IMG/VR virus record: IMGVR_UViG_3300043570_001741
Span: 62,001-126,000 of that record
Direction: 5' to 3' (one strand)
DNA: 64,000 bases
From: a virus
Position numbers and translations under genes: made by a program. This document shows positions 28,285-37,533 of the stretch, piece by piece. The stretch's first letter is position 1; the number at the start of each line of letters is the position of its first letter. The notes under the pieces were generated by a model. It saw only the letters and a program-made list of their open reading frames with translations, was not told the DNA's origin and did no database searches.

Positions 28285-29031
28285 ATGTCCGTGAAAAATC
28301 TAATCTTTTCATTTCTACTGTTAACAACAAATGCCTTTGGTGTGAGTTTAACTGCTCACACTTGGTTAGTTGCGGATGGTGACGGTAGAATCATACAAAG
28401 TGAAAATGGCCAAGAACTAAGGTCGATTGCCAGTATCACTAAACTTATGACTGCAATGGTCATAATAGATGCTGGTCAGAATCCAAAAGAGAAACTCGGA
28501 AATTTAACAAGAGAGCAACATATTCAAATGGCTCTTGTTATGTCAAGCAATGAATCTGCTATTACTTTATGTGATAATTATCCAGGTGGTAAATCAAGTT
28601 GTATTAGGGATATGAATTCTAAAGCTGTTGCTATGAATATGCCTAACACCAAATTTGTTGAAGCATCTGGACTAAGTCCGATGAATATCAGTACAGGAAA
28701 AGATTTGATTGAATTGGTGCTTGCTGCAAGTTATTATCCCGATATCATTCAGGCTAGTAAAACTGCTCAAGTGAAGATTCAAGTTAAAAAGAAGTGGTTC
28801 TTTTTCAACAATACGAATCCAATTATTGGTAAACGCCACGATTTCATAGTAAGTAAAACAGGATGGACAAATGCGGCCGGTGGTTGTATCGTAATGTTAT
28901 TGGATACTGATATTGGCCGCAGGCTTGTTGTGGTACTCGGTTCTAAGAATACTAGAACACGAATACCAGAAGCTGAGTTTATTGCTTTACAGAATAATTG
29001 GCAACCACAACCAAATACCTTGGCTCATTAA
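28285..29031 (+). CDS. D-alanyl-D-alanine carboxypeptidase-like protein (S11)
   Basis: 248 residues with a signal peptide. All three active-site motifs of penicillin-binding peptidases are present in order: SITK (SxxK), SSN (SxN) and KTG, with SKTGWTNAAGGC. It should act in the periplasm on peptidoglycan stem peptides. It lacks the long C-terminal domain of DacA. It starts 11 bases after the last tRNA. Such enzymes are rare in phages; it may modify the wall during infection. Confidence 0.85.
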   Translation: MSVKNLIFSFLLLTTNAFGVSLTAHTWLVADGDGRIIQSENGQELRSIASITKLMTAMVIIDAGQNPKEKLGNLTREQHIQMALVMSSNESAITLCDNYPGGKSSCIRDMNSKAVAMNMPNTKFVEASGLSPMNISTGKDLIELVLAASYYPDIIQASKTAQVKIQVKKKWFFFNNTNPIIGKRHDFIVSKTGWTNAAGGCIVMLLDTDIGRRLVVVLGSKNTRTRIPEAEFIALQNNWQPQPNTLAH

Positions 29032-29535
29032 CAAAGCAGATAAAGCACCAACTACTATACTTGCCAAATACAATGCAGGTGCTACAGCTAAGATACTAGC
29101 TGATAATAGAACAATTGAAATCTGAAAACCTGATCCTGCAAATGTCATCCAAGGACCAGATTTGCGAATTTCATCACGTTCAGCTTCAAGTGCCTTTGCT
29201 TTAGCAAATAGTTCTTTTTTGCCTTCACCCGTTGCAGGTTCAGATTCATATCTATTGATTTTTGCAGTTAACTTATCTGCCTTCTCAAATTGTTTTCTGT
29301 CAATAGCATCATCTCTAGCCATTTCAGCAAGAGTCTGTTTAATTGATTTTGCCTGAAAGAATGCCCAAGTGTCATTAGCCTTAATTGTATTGTTCAGTAC
29401 CTTAGAACTATTGCCACTAGCAATATAAGTATTAATGGCCAACAAAGCAGCCAAAACGGTAATAAGCCATCCCGCTTTGTCTTTGATTTGTGCTTCTCTT
29501 TCGCTTCTACTAAGTGGTTTTTTTTCTTCCGCCAT
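28987..29535 (-). CDS. DUF4337-type membrane protein
   Basis: 182 residues from ATG 29533-29535, which has an AGGAG ribosome site; a longer frame to 29571 is less likely. There is a charged N-terminus, a first membrane segment (WLITVLAALLAINTYIA), a long charged helix, and two C-terminal membrane segments. The spacing matches DUF4337. Its 3' end overlaps the convergent carboxypeptidase gene by 45 bases. Confidence 0.7.
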   Translation of the reverse strand: MAEEKKPLSRSEREAQIKDKAGWLITVLAALLAINTYIASGNSSKVLNNTIKANDTWAFFQAKSIKQTLAEMARDDAIDRKQFEKADKLTAKINRYESEPATGEGKKELFAKAKALEAERDEIRKSGPWMTFAGSGFQISIVLLSASILAVAPALYLASIVVGALSALLMSQGIWLWLPIIL

Positions 29536-29695
29536 TATCATCTCCTTTTGGTTGATAGTTCTTTCTTTCACGCCATTCTAAACATACCACTTTACGATTA
29601 TAAACATCACCTGTCCATGTCCATCGGATGCATTCGTGAGTTGGCCATCCATATGTCGTTGTATTTAGTGCTACTGCTAAAATAAAGGCAATCAT
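29510..29695 (-). CDS. Small protein with hydrophobic N-terminus, 61 aa
   Basis: Coupled to the upstream gene by ATGA at 29692-29695 and overlapping the DUF4337 start by 26 bases. A short hydrophobic start (MIAFILAVALNTTTYG) precedes a Trp/Cys-containing basic tail. Translation is plausible from the coupling; no family is recognised. Confidence 0.5.
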   Translation of the reverse strand: MIAFILAVALNTTTYGWPTHECIRWTWTGDVYNRKVVCLEWRERKNYQPKGDDNGGRKKTT

Positions 29696-30183
29696 CGAGT
29701 TAAAGCAAAGAAAGCTAAACCAACAATTGGAACAAGAATCATAAAGGTGCCAACGCCAATCAATGATAACATAATCAATTCAGCTATCTGTTCTTTTTTC
29801 TTTTTATCAGCAATTGCTTGTCTTCTAAGAAATTCTTTCTTCTCTTTAATTAATCTGGTTTGTTCAGACAACATTTCATCCCATATATCTCCATTGCCTG
29901 AATATATTAAAAGTTCTTTCAACTCTTTTGCATACATTCTAAGCTGCTTGGCCGCCATAGCAAGTTGCAAGGCTTGTTGACCAATTTGAGCATCTGTTTT
30001 ATTTGCATTGTCGGCTTTTATTTTATTAGCCGCGGCCAGCACATCATTACTAGCACTAAAAAATCTACTAAAGTCACCAATGATACCATTAATATCTTTA
30101 CCCATATTAATGGCAGCCTTGATGCCATTAACAGCACCCTGAGCAGTAGCAAATGCAACACTAATGCTTACAGGGTCTATCAT
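29692..30183 (-). CDS. Helical protein with C-terminal membrane anchor
   Basis: 163 residues. The N-terminal half is Ala/Asn/Gln-rich helix, the middle is Lys/Glu-rich, and a hydrophobic pair (LIMLSLIGVGTFMILVPIVGL) closes it. It belongs to a reverse-strand block of membrane proteins. Function is unknown. Confidence 0.65.
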   Translation of the reverse strand: MIDPVSISVAFATAQGAVNGIKAAINMGKDINGIIGDFSRFFSASNDVLAAANKIKADNANKTDAQIGQQALQLAMAAKQLRMYAKELKELLIYSGNGDIWDEMLSEQTRLIKEKKEFLRRQAIADKKKKEQIAELIMLSLIGVGTFMILVPIVGLAFFALTR

Positions 30184-30184
30184 A

Positions 30185-30805
30185 TTACTTGTTAGCTAAA
30201 GGGTTATCAATAGCCTTTTGAATTTTGCTATCAACTTCTTTTTTGAGTGTCTCAACTTCACGGTTAATTTCTCTGCGAGCTGAGGTAAATTCACTGTTGA
30301 TTTCTTTGCGAGTTGTTTCCATATCCTTACGAATAGCGGCAGCTTCAGTTCTGGCTCTTTCTAGGTCTTCTCGAACTGCCTTACGCATATCACGCATTTC
30401 AGACTCAGTTTCACGTTGTGCATTTTTAACACTACGCTCAACCTGTTCGGTTACGGTTTCATTGCGGCGAATGTCATTCTTCAAATCAACTTTAATATCA
30501 CGAGTATAGTCTGCACCCTTTTGACTATTTTCTTCAATGACTGCTAGGCGTTTGTCAAATTCTGAAAGGTCTGGTGCTTCGTAGGAAGCAATCTTCTTTT
30601 TCATACCTTGATAGTCTTTGTAAACCTCAAAGGTACCATAAAGACCGCCTAGAGCGGATGAAACAAGAGTGAATGCAACCATTAGTTTGGCTGGTGTAAA
30701 TTCATACCCACCGATACTAATGACTGTATCTTTGCTTGCATACTTTTTTACTGCCGCTTCGGCTTCATCAATTTTAGCATTTACATTTTTGATTTCTTCT
30801 GCCAT
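30185..30805 (-). CDS. Membrane-anchored coiled-coil protein
   Basis: 206 residues. A single hydrophobic segment (KLMVAFTLVSSALGGLYGTF) near residue 45 is followed by about 140 residues of heptad-rich coiled coil (repeated RKDMETTRKEIN-type helices). The layout suggests a rod standing in the periplasm or cytoplasm. Function is unknown. Confidence 0.7.
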   Translation of the reverse strand: MAEEIKNVNAKIDEAEAAVKKYASKDTVISIGGYEFTPAKLMVAFTLVSSALGGLYGTFEVYKDYQGMKKKIASYEAPDLSEFDKRLAVIEENSQKGADYTRDIKVDLKNDIRRNETVTEQVERSVKNAQRETESEMRDMRKAVREDLERARTEAAAIRKDMETTRKEINSEFTSARREINREVETLKKEVDSKIQKAIDNPLANK

Positions 30806-30814
30806 TTTCTTTCC

Positions 30815-32683
30815 TTATTTGTATTGTAAGTTGACTAATTCTTGGTGTAATCTATCAGAACTAAGTTGTCGCAAAACCATTACATTATCGATAACTTTTT
30901 GATCCTTGTAAACTTCTTTAGGTGGATAAAAAGTTGTGTCCCTTATAGTAAATGAATATAGCTCAAATCCTCTTGGTTGAGTAGCCATCGAGGCAATATC
31001 AACACCACTAGCTAAATCATTTGGTTGCACATTTCTATTAACCGATGGACCACGTTGTTCTATATTTGATTGCATCATTTCAAAATTTTGTTGCGTCATC
31101 ATCTCTGATAATGGATTACCAGGACGACTGGTACCACTAAAAGATGCTACTTGCATAGGAACTTCAACTTCAGTTTGCCGTATTGTAACTCTAGGTTGAT
31201 ACATTGCTACTGTTTGAGGTTGTTGATTGTTATTCAAAGACAATCCGTTATTGGTTGAATTGAAACCAAATGAATTGTTATTGACTGTGATTCCTGTTCC
31301 AGAACTATACTGGATTGACTGTGTGCTTGATTGTGTTGCCTGTATGTTTTGAAATGATTGTGTTGTTTGTTGTGTCGATTGTGTGGTTTGTTGTGTTTGA
31401 TTCAATTGCGTTGCCACTTGCATTGAAGATTGAGTTGTTTGACTAGAAAATTGTGCAGCTGCAGCCGCACTTGCTGAACTCATTTCATTCAATGAGGCAA
31501 TTGTAGATGTAACTGTTGCCTGTGATTGTTGTGTTGAACCCTCTACAACTTTGGCTGCATTTTGTACGGCCATTTGTTGAGTTGCTTTATCCTTCTCTTG
31601 TACAGATTTAATAATACTTAAAGCCTGACTTGTGGTCATTTTTGGACCATCATTGCTTTTTGCAGGTGATCCACTAGACGTTGGTCCAGAACTTGAAGCC
31701 GTTGCAGATTGTTGCGCTACTTGCGGAGGACCTCCAGCGGGTTGAGGACTTGTGGGTGCGGGACCTGCTTGTGTTGGACTAGGTTGTGCCGGATCCATTT
31801 GAGCAACGGATGGGTTTTGATTTACATCTTGAGTTTGCGATACTGGACCCTGTTGTGTAGGTGTAGAAACTTGTTGTGATGGTTGAATCGCAACATTGAT
31901 AGACTCAGGTAATGATTGTGTAGCAGTAGGCGTTGTATATGTGGTTGTAGGAATATAAGAAGTTGTAGGACTCAATATTGAATTTTTAATATTGGCTATG
32001 GCATATCCTGAACAAGTAGGGCTTGACAATGGATCAGCAATACAAGGATCAGGTTTAACTGAATACTTTAAACTGAAACTAACATTATAAATTTCAGGAC
32101 CGTAATTACCAGACCAGAAATTATTATCTCTACCTACAAAACCTACTTGTGCATTACCAAGGGTTGCTACTGTATATGGTGTTGTAAATGTTTCGCTAAA
32201 GTTAAACTGTGTCCAATTATATCGCCTGTTAGTTTGACTTGTGTAATCATAGTTAGCAACCTGATTACCAGTGCTCCCATACAATTTTACATATGCAGAC
32301 AAATAGTCTTGCCGGCCATCATCCCAACCGTTACCATTCTTAGCCATAAAACCAAAATTGAAACCGCTAAGTTGTACACCACTACCACCAATGGACAAAG
32401 CCTTGTTTATGCTAACAATTTGATTTAAATCTACAGTACCATACGAGAAGTTAATAACACCGTTTGGTCGTACACTAGGATTTGGCCCGCAGTTTCCAGG
32501 TTGACCATACTGAAAACACAATTGGTCAACGTACACACCATTATTCCATTTACTTGTCGTATCTGTAGGTGTACTACCGTAATTAATTAAATTGCCGGTA
32601 GTAGATATATCTTGACTGTTAGAATAACTTGTGAACAAGAACGCCGAGAACAGCGCCAATGCCAATTTTCTTATGAGTGTCAT
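30815..32683 (-). CDS. Large secreted Gln/Thr-rich protein
   Basis: 622 residues. A signal peptide (up to about residue 23) is followed by a folded beta-rich domain (residues 24-215). A long low-complexity region of Pro, Ser, Thr and Gln (about 220-460, with TQQTTQS repeats) and a C-terminal domain with TIRDTTFYPPKEVY complete it. It may be an exported or virion-associated protein. Overlaps the upstream gene by 65 bases. Confidence 0.7.
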   Translation of the reverse strand: MTLIRKLALALFSAFLFTSYSNSQDISTTGNLINYGSTPTDTTSKWNNGVYVDQLCFQYGQPGNCGPNPSVRPNGVINFSYGTVDLNQIVSINKALSIGGSGVQLSGFNFGFMAKNGNGWDDGRQDYLSAYVKLYGSTGNQVANYDYTSQTNRRYNWTQFNFSETFTTPYTVATLGNAQVGFVGRDNNFWSGNYGPEIYNVSFSLKYSVKPDPCIADPLSSPTCSGYAIANIKNSILSPTTSYIPTTTYTTPTATQSLPESINVAIQPSQQVSTPTQQGPVSQTQDVNQNPSVAQMDPAQPSPTQAGPAPTSPQPAGGPPQVAQQSATASSSGPTSSGSPAKSNDGPKMTTSQALSIIKSVQEKDKATQQMAVQNAAKVVEGSTQQSQATVTSTIASLNEMSSASAAAAAQFSSQTTQSSMQVATQLNQTQQTTQSTQQTTQSFQNIQATQSSTQSIQYSSGTGITVNNNSFGFNSTNNGLSLNNNQQPQTVAMYQPRVTIRQTEVEVPMQVASFSGTSRPGNPLSEMMTQQNFEMMQSNIEQRGPSVNRNVQPNDLASGVDIASMATQPRGFELYSFTIRDTTFYPPKEVYKDQKVIDNVMVLRQLSSDRLHQELVNLQYK

Positions 32684-33779
32684 CTGCTATTACCTTGTCA
32701 AGTGCTGGAATTTTTTCTGGATTTGCTTCCCAAGATGCTTTAGCTTGAGCACCAATTTGACCTTCATACGGGCAAGGTGTGCCTGCGGCCATCATAGCGT
32801 CAAACACTCTACGGTCTTGGCACATAGTAGCAACTGCAGCTACTTTCATACCCATATCATAAAGAGTCTTGGACAACTTCAGGCGTTCGCAATTCAGGTC
32901 TCTGACAGTACCACCACTAGACACACCAAAAATCTGCGTCTGAACAGAACCAGAAGTTCCTGTTGAACACAAATCGGTATTTCCACCACTCATCATTGCC
33001 GGTGCAACAGCTGTTGGAGGAGGTTGAATAACTTTCTGAGTGATAGTTGATTCATTTATGTTACGATTCGTCATGTCACCAGAGTTAATGTTTTGGTTAA
33101 CATTAGCATTTTGGTTAACACTTGTACTGGTACTGGCTGATGTTGAAGCATTGATATTACGATTGGTCATATCGCCACTATTCACATTATTGTTTTGGTT
33201 AACACTAGTGCTTGTATTAACGTTTGTATTTCTACTATCACTGGTTGAAGCATTGACATTGTTGTTATTGTATGTCATTGTACCGGTGTTTTCACTTTTA
33301 TTGATATTGGTTGATGTACTGGTGCTATTATTGTTATTGTTAAATGTCTGAGTTCCGCTATTGACGTTGTTGTTTGTGTTTACGCTGGTAGAGGTTGAAG
33401 CATTGACATTATTGTTATTGTTGGTCATTGTGCCGCTATTGACGTTATTATTGTTAAACGTCTGAGTACCAGAATTTACGTTGTTGTTATTGTTTGTATA
33501 AGTGACTGAACCACTCATAACGTTGTTGTTGTTATTGTTGTTTGTCAGAGTACCGCTATTGACATTGTTATTGTTGTTGGTATTGGTACTTGTACTGCCA
33601 ACTGTAGTTTGGTTGATATTGGTTATAGTGCCACTGTTAACATTATTTGTGTTAACGGTACTTGTGCTGGTGCTTGTGCTATTTGTGTCTACCAGACTTT
33701 TAGTATCATATGTGGTCTGAGCGAAAGCCCCGCCACCAATCATAACAAAAAGAAGCGCAGCTATCTTTTTGCGTAGCAT
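32619..33779 (-). CDS. Secreted Asn-rich repeat protein
   Basis: 386 residues. A signal peptide ending AFA is followed by about 220 residues of degenerate repeats of NNNNVNSGT and ASTST type. The C-terminal globular domain has paired Cys residues (DLNCERLKLSKTLYDMGMK, MCQDRRVF, TPCPYEG). The repeat style recalls amyloid or beta-solenoid proteins such as curlins, but no match is claimed. It starts the reverse block. Confidence 0.7.
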   Translation of the reverse strand: MLRKKIAALLFVMIGGGAFAQTTYDTKSLVDTNSTSTSTSTVNTNNVNSGTITNINQTTVGSTSTNTNNNNNVNSGTLTNNNNNNNVMSGSVTYTNNNNNVNSGTQTFNNNNVNSGTMTNNNNNVNASTSTSVNTNNNVNSGTQTFNNNNNSTSTSTNINKSENTGTMTYNNNNVNASTSDSRNTNVNTSTSVNQNNNVNSGDMTNRNINASTSASTSTSVNQNANVNQNINSGDMTNRNINESTITQKVIQPPPTAVAPAMMSGGNTDLCSTGTSGSVQTQIFGVSSGGTVRDLNCERLKLSKTLYDMGMKVAAVATMCQDRRVFDAMMAAGTPCPYEGQIGAQAKASWEANPEKIPALDKVIADDTHKKIGIGAVLGVLVHKLF

Positions 33780-33837
33780 TTCTTTTTCCTTTTATGTTTT
33801 TGTTTCCTATCAAATGGTTCATTAAACTATATGGGTA

Positions 33838-33845
33838 TTTATGCC
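33838..33845 (-). promoter_or_regulatory. Possible late promoter of the reverse block
   Basis: CATAAATA on the minus strand (one mismatch to TATAAATA) lies about 60 bases before the start of the Asn-rich protein gene. It is the best late-type signal in this divergent intergenic region. Confidence 0.35.
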
Positions 33846-33866
33846 TCCATTGACTCCACACGCTGT

Positions 33867-33919
33867 TGTTTTGGCACAACATAGGCTCTTGATTAATTTG
33901 ACTACATATGTTATACTAG
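33867..33919 (+). promoter_or_regulatory. Early promoter with palindrome 8 bp upstream
   Basis: GTTG-N8-CAAC at 33867-33882; 8 bases; TTGATT (33891-33896), 17 bases, TATACT (33914-33919) with TG extension. It starts the forward block that runs from 33940. Confidence 0.7.
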
Positions 33920-33939
33920 AACATAAACAAGGACTTTAT

Positions 33940-34206
33940 ATGTCAGATGGAATCTACATACTAAAGACGGCTGATGGTTTTCGTGTTACTTACTCAAAAC
34001 GATATGATGATTTTGTGACAATTGAAGGCAAGTTGGTTGGTCTTTCGGTAAATGAATGTTTTGGTTCATGTGAACCTTTACGAACACAGGAAAATGCTAT
34101 GGATGTGGCACAACGGCTTGCGAGAAAATACCACGAAACCGATGATGGTATTTGTTTGATTGAAATAGGTAAAAAACAAACATTTGATGAAATTGTAGGA
34201 ATTTAA
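33940..34206 (+). CDS. Hypothetical early protein, 88 aa
   Basis: ATG 33940 follows ACAAGGAC after the promoter; a start at 33841 would precede the promoter. DGIYILKTADGFRVTYSKRYDDF and a NAMDVAQRLARKYHET helix suggest a compact alpha/beta protein common as a small phage gene. Function is unknown. Confidence 0.65.
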   Translation: MSDGIYILKTADGFRVTYSKRYDDFVTIEGKLVGLSVNECFGSCEPLRTQENAMDVAQRLARKYHETDDGICLIEIGKKQTFDEIVGI

Positions 34207-34207
34207 A

Positions 34208-35260
34208 ATGGCTACTAGACATTTAAAAATTGAAGAACCAAAATTTATTAATGAGATGACCACTATTCAATTAATGAATAGTTTAAATTGGTATCATCAG
34301 AATAAAGAATATAAAGAAGGTGTTAATTACATCCAAGATTATGCCAAGAAGCATAAAATTGAAGGCCGTGTTGATACCTCAAAAAGCATTTTAACATTAG
34401 CTTGGGCTTGCCGTCTTGTGATGAACGGAAATGATATTGGTGAAAAAGGTCGAAACTTTTTAAATGCCGAAATCAGAAATGTCATGCAAAAAGAAGTTGA
34501 AGAAGCATCGGTTAAAGTTGATACAACACCGACAGTTTCAATTCAGGAAAGATTGCGTGAAAAGGTTGCAGAAATTGCTGGTGACCTTGAAGGTGCTATT
34601 GACGATTATATTGAAAATGACTTTGCCCACCCAGCGTCACCTTTTGCTATTATGCAAGACAGAGCTAAAGGCGTTCATGCACAAAGGTTGATTGAGCAGT
34701 TTAAGAAACGCAGGATTGAATTTGATGAAGTGTTACACACCAAAGATGCTGAAATTAAAGAAGGTTATGGCAACTTTACTAAACCACAACTGAAGAAGAT
34801 TGTGGCTTTGTGTGATGCTATCATTACTGATGCCATGAAGATTGCTGGTGAAGCCAAAGTTAATCGTAAACCACGTAAACGTAAACAAAAATCTGCCGAT
34901 GAATTGGTGGCTAAGATGAATTACTGCCAAGAGTTTGCAGAATTGAAGTTAAAATCGGTTGCACCAAAAGAAGTCATTGGTGCGTTACAAGTTTGGGTAT
35001 ATAATACCAAGACTAGAAAATTAGGTTGTTATCATGCAGAAGATGCTGGCGGCATTTCAGTCAAAGGGTCATCGCTGTTGAATTTCAATGAGACCAAATC
35101 GGTACAGAAGAAACTCAGAAAACCAGAAGTTACTTTGCCTGAAGTATTGAAAGGTGGCAAAATTTATCTAAGAAGTGCAATAGATAACATTAAAGCTGTA
35201 GATTCAGCCTTGACAGGACGTATCAATGGTGATACAATCTTGGTGCGCTGTATTAAATAA
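34208..35260 (+). CDS. Conserved phage protein, 350 aa
   Basis: Largely helical with a central basic patch (KVNRKPRKRKQKSADEL) and a C-terminal beta-rich domain (VWVYNTKTRKLGCYHAEDAGGISVKGSSLLNF). It resembles long hypothetical proteins of T4-like phages. The basic patch suggests nucleic-acid contact. It starts one base after the preceding stop. Confidence 0.7.
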   Translation: MATRHLKIEEPKFINEMTTIQLMNSLNWYHQNKEYKEGVNYIQDYAKKHKIEGRVDTSKSILTLAWACRLVMNGNDIGEKGRNFLNAEIRNVMQKEVEEASVKVDTTPTVSIQERLREKVAEIAGDLEGAIDDYIENDFAHPASPFAIMQDRAKGVHAQRLIEQFKKRRIEFDEVLHTKDAEIKEGYGNFTKPQLKKIVALCDAIITDAMKIAGEAKVNRKPRKRKQKSADELVAKMNYCQEFAELKLKSVAPKEVIGALQVWVYNTKTRKLGCYHAEDAGGISVKGSSLLNFNETKSVQKKLRKPEVTLPEVLKGGKIYLRSAIDNIKAVDSALTGRINGDTILVRCIK

Positions 35261-35268
35261 GGATTATT

Positions 35269-36102
35269 ATGAAGATTGCTGTTTGTTCCGATATTCACCT
35301 AGAATTCGGTCCTATTGAATTAGAAAACACCGACAATGCCGATGTGCTGATATTGTCTGGTGACATTTGTGTAGCTAAAGACTTGCCTTATAGTGATTCT
35401 AAAAAGGGTGGTATAGCTAGAGACTTTTTTAGAATGTGTGCTTTGAGATTTCCGCATGTACTCTATGTTATGGGTAATCATGAGCATTATAATGGAGATT
35501 TTGCCAAGAGTGCCAAGATTATCAAAGAAGAACTTGCTCAATATGCTAATGTCCATCTACTTGATAAAGAAATCAAATTGATTGGTGATGTTACCTTTAT
35601 TGGTGGAACATTGTGGACTGATATGAACAAGGAAGATGGAATCACTTTATATCATATGAAAACTATGATGAATGATTTTATGTGTGTAACAAATGCAAAC
35701 CGAGAAACGTCTTATAAAGATGAAGGTGGAATGAATCATACAAGAAAAACTCGCTTTACTCCAGAAGATGCGGTTGAAGACCACAAAAAAATGGTAGGTT
35801 ACATTAAACAAATTGTTGTTGAGAAGCCTGATGAGAAATTTGTTGTGGTTGGCCATCATGCGCCAAGTAAAGCTTCTACTCATCCTAGATATATCAAAGA
35901 AGAAATTATGAATGGTGGATATAGCTCTGATTTGTCGGAGTTTATACTAGATAGGCCACAAATTAAATTGTGGACACATGGACATACGCATGAAGAATTC
36001 GATTACATGATTGGGTCTACCCGTATTGTTTGCAACCCACGTGGTTACATTAATTACGAAGACCGTGCTGATAAATTTACTTTAAAAACTGTGGAGATTT
36101 AA
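35269..36102 (+). CDS. Calcineurin-like metallophosphoesterase
   Basis: 277 residues with the full motif series: CSDIHLE, SGDIC, GNHEHY, VGHHAP and HGHTHE. These build a two-metal phosphoesterase site. The class includes nucleases and cyclic-nucleotide esterases; the substrate is not evident. An AAGGATTATT ribosome site precedes the start. Confidence 0.88.
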   Translation: MKIAVCSDIHLEFGPIELENTDNADVLILSGDICVAKDLPYSDSKKGGIARDFFRMCALRFPHVLYVMGNHEHYNGDFAKSAKIIKEELAQYANVHLLDKEIKLIGDVTFIGGTLWTDMNKEDGITLYHMKTMMNDFMCVTNANRETSYKDEGGMNHTRKTRFTPEDAVEDHKKMVGYIKQIVVEKPDEKFVVVGHHAPSKASTHPRYIKEEIMNGGYSSDLSEFILDRPQIKLWTHGHTHEEFDYMIGSTRIVCNPRGYINYEDRADKFTLKTVEI

Positions 36103-36103
36103 A

Positions 36104-36625
36104 ATGGGATACAATTATAGCCGATACGAAGAACTAGTCACGATGCTCATGGAAGCTTCATGGCGTGACCCCGAAGATTTGGAAATTGGTAGGGATATTT
36201 CAGACCAACCAGAAGTTAAAATTATTTTTGATGGTTATGGTGATTTAGAAATTGACAATGGTGTTGATGAGTATCAATATAAAGAAGGTGGCAACACCAA
36301 GATGGAATCATATGCCATCTTTATTCACAAGGATGCATTAGAACCTGAGTTTATATTCCCTGAGCATGAGCTGACTCCTTGGGCTTTGATTCATAGACCA
36401 AAAGAAGAAATCTGCATCTATGCATGGTATGACGTAGAGAATGACATTTGGGATATCTTACCAATTGAAGATAGGCTAGATGAAGATAATACAATGACTG
36501 CCGAAGATGTAATGGTAATACTTGAAGGCCTCTATGAGTATTATTTTAAACCATGGGAAGGCAAGTTTACGAATGACCCCGAAACTGGTTTGCCTAATTG
36601 GCCATTCCCTACCGCCAAACCTTAA
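36104..36625 (+). CDS. Acidic hypothetical protein, 173 aa
   Basis: Strongly acidic and aromatic-rich, with tracts such as ALIHRPKEEICIYAWYDVENDIW and a LEGLYEYYFKPW helix near the end. It starts two bases after the phosphoesterase stop. No family is recognised. Confidence 0.6.
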   Translation: MGYNYSRYEELVTMLMEASWRDPEDLEIGRDISDQPEVKIIFDGYGDLEIDNGVDEYQYKEGGNTKMESYAIFIHKDALEPEFIFPEHELTPWALIHRPKEEICIYAWYDVENDIWDILPIEDRLDEDNTMTAEDVMVILEGLYEYYFKPWEGKFTNDPETGLPNWPFPTAKP

Positions 36626-36651
36626 TTATTGCCTCACTAGTGATGAATTTG

Positions 36652-36660
36652 TGATATACT
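36652..36660 (+). promoter_or_regulatory. Extended -10 promoter of RNase H; leaderless output
   Basis: TGATATACT (TGn plus TATACT) at 36652-36660 stands six bases before the ATG at 36667. There is no good -35 at 16-18 bases. The transcript should start at the start codon. Confidence 0.5.
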
Positions 36661-36666
36661 GACTGT

Positions 36667-37515
36667 ATGATTATATTTGATTTTAACCAAGTTGCTATTT
36701 CTAATCTGATGGAACAAATCGGTTCGTCTAAGACTGCGGTCGAAGAAAGTCTGGTTCGCCACATGATTCTTAATAGCTTGCGTACCTATGTGAAGAAGTT
36801 TCGTGACTCACATGGGCCAGAAGTTATCATTGCTTGCGACAATAAAAAATATTGGCGCCGTGATATCTTCCCACACTATAAAGCCAGTCGGAAGAAAATG
36901 CGTGAGGCATCTGGACATGATTGGGTTACTATCTTTGAATGTTTGAGTAAAATCAAACAAGAATTGAAAGACCATTCTCCATATAAAGTTATTGATGTTG
37001 ACTCATGCGAAGCTGATGATGTTATTGCTGTATTGGCAACAAAATACTCAGCTACTCAAAAGGTTATGATTCTGTCAAGTGATAAAGACTTTGCTCAATT
37101 GCAAAAGTTTCCTAACGTAGAACAGTATTCACCAATTCTAAAGAAGTTCATTCGTGAGCCTTTACCTTCAGCTCAACTCAAACAACTTATTATTCGAGGA
37201 GACAAAGGCGATGGCATCCCTAATATTCTTAGTGCTGATGATTGCTTTATTACTGCGACTAGGCAGAAACCAATAACTGAAGCAAAAATCATTAATTGGA
37301 TGAATCAGCAACCTTCAGAGTTTTGTAATGAAGATATGATGAGGAACTATTCTCGTAATGAGAATTTGATTGATTTGACGATGATTCCGTCAACTCTGAA
37401 GGTTGCTATACTAGATACCTATGATAACACCAAAGGTAAGACTAAACAAGAGTTTATGAACTATCTGATGGTGAATCGACTTAAAAATTTGTTAGAAGTA
37501 ATTGATGAATTTTGA
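36667..37515 (+). CDS. rnh: RNase H / 5'-3' exonuclease, T4 Rnh type
   Basis: 282 residues of the FEN-1-like fold. Acidic active-site clusters are visible: IFDFNQ, ACDNKKYWRR, DSCEADDV, SSDKDF and RGDKGDGIPN (a helix-hairpin-helix-type loop). It removes RNA primers and processes lagging-strand fragments with gp32. The gene appears leaderless, since ATG lies at the expected transcript start. Confidence 0.9.
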   Translation: MIIFDFNQVAISNLMEQIGSSKTAVEESLVRHMILNSLRTYVKKFRDSHGPEVIIACDNKKYWRRDIFPHYKASRKKMREASGHDWVTIFECLSKIKQELKDHSPYKVIDVDSCEADDVIAVLATKYSATQKVMILSSDKDFAQLQKFPNVEQYSPILKKFIREPLPSAQLKQLIIRGDKGDGIPNILSADDCFITATRQKPITEAKIINWMNQQPSEFCNEDMMRNYSRNENLIDLTMIPSTLKVAILDTYDNTKGKTKQEFMNYLMVNRLKNLLEVIDEF

Positions 37516-37533
37516 TATAACCCACTTGAGAAC

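Noticed and set aside
33040-33720. Forward leucine/valine-rich open frames
   Set aside because: They are shadows of the Asn-rich repeat gene on the other strand; Asn and Thr codons read as Leu and Val in antisense.
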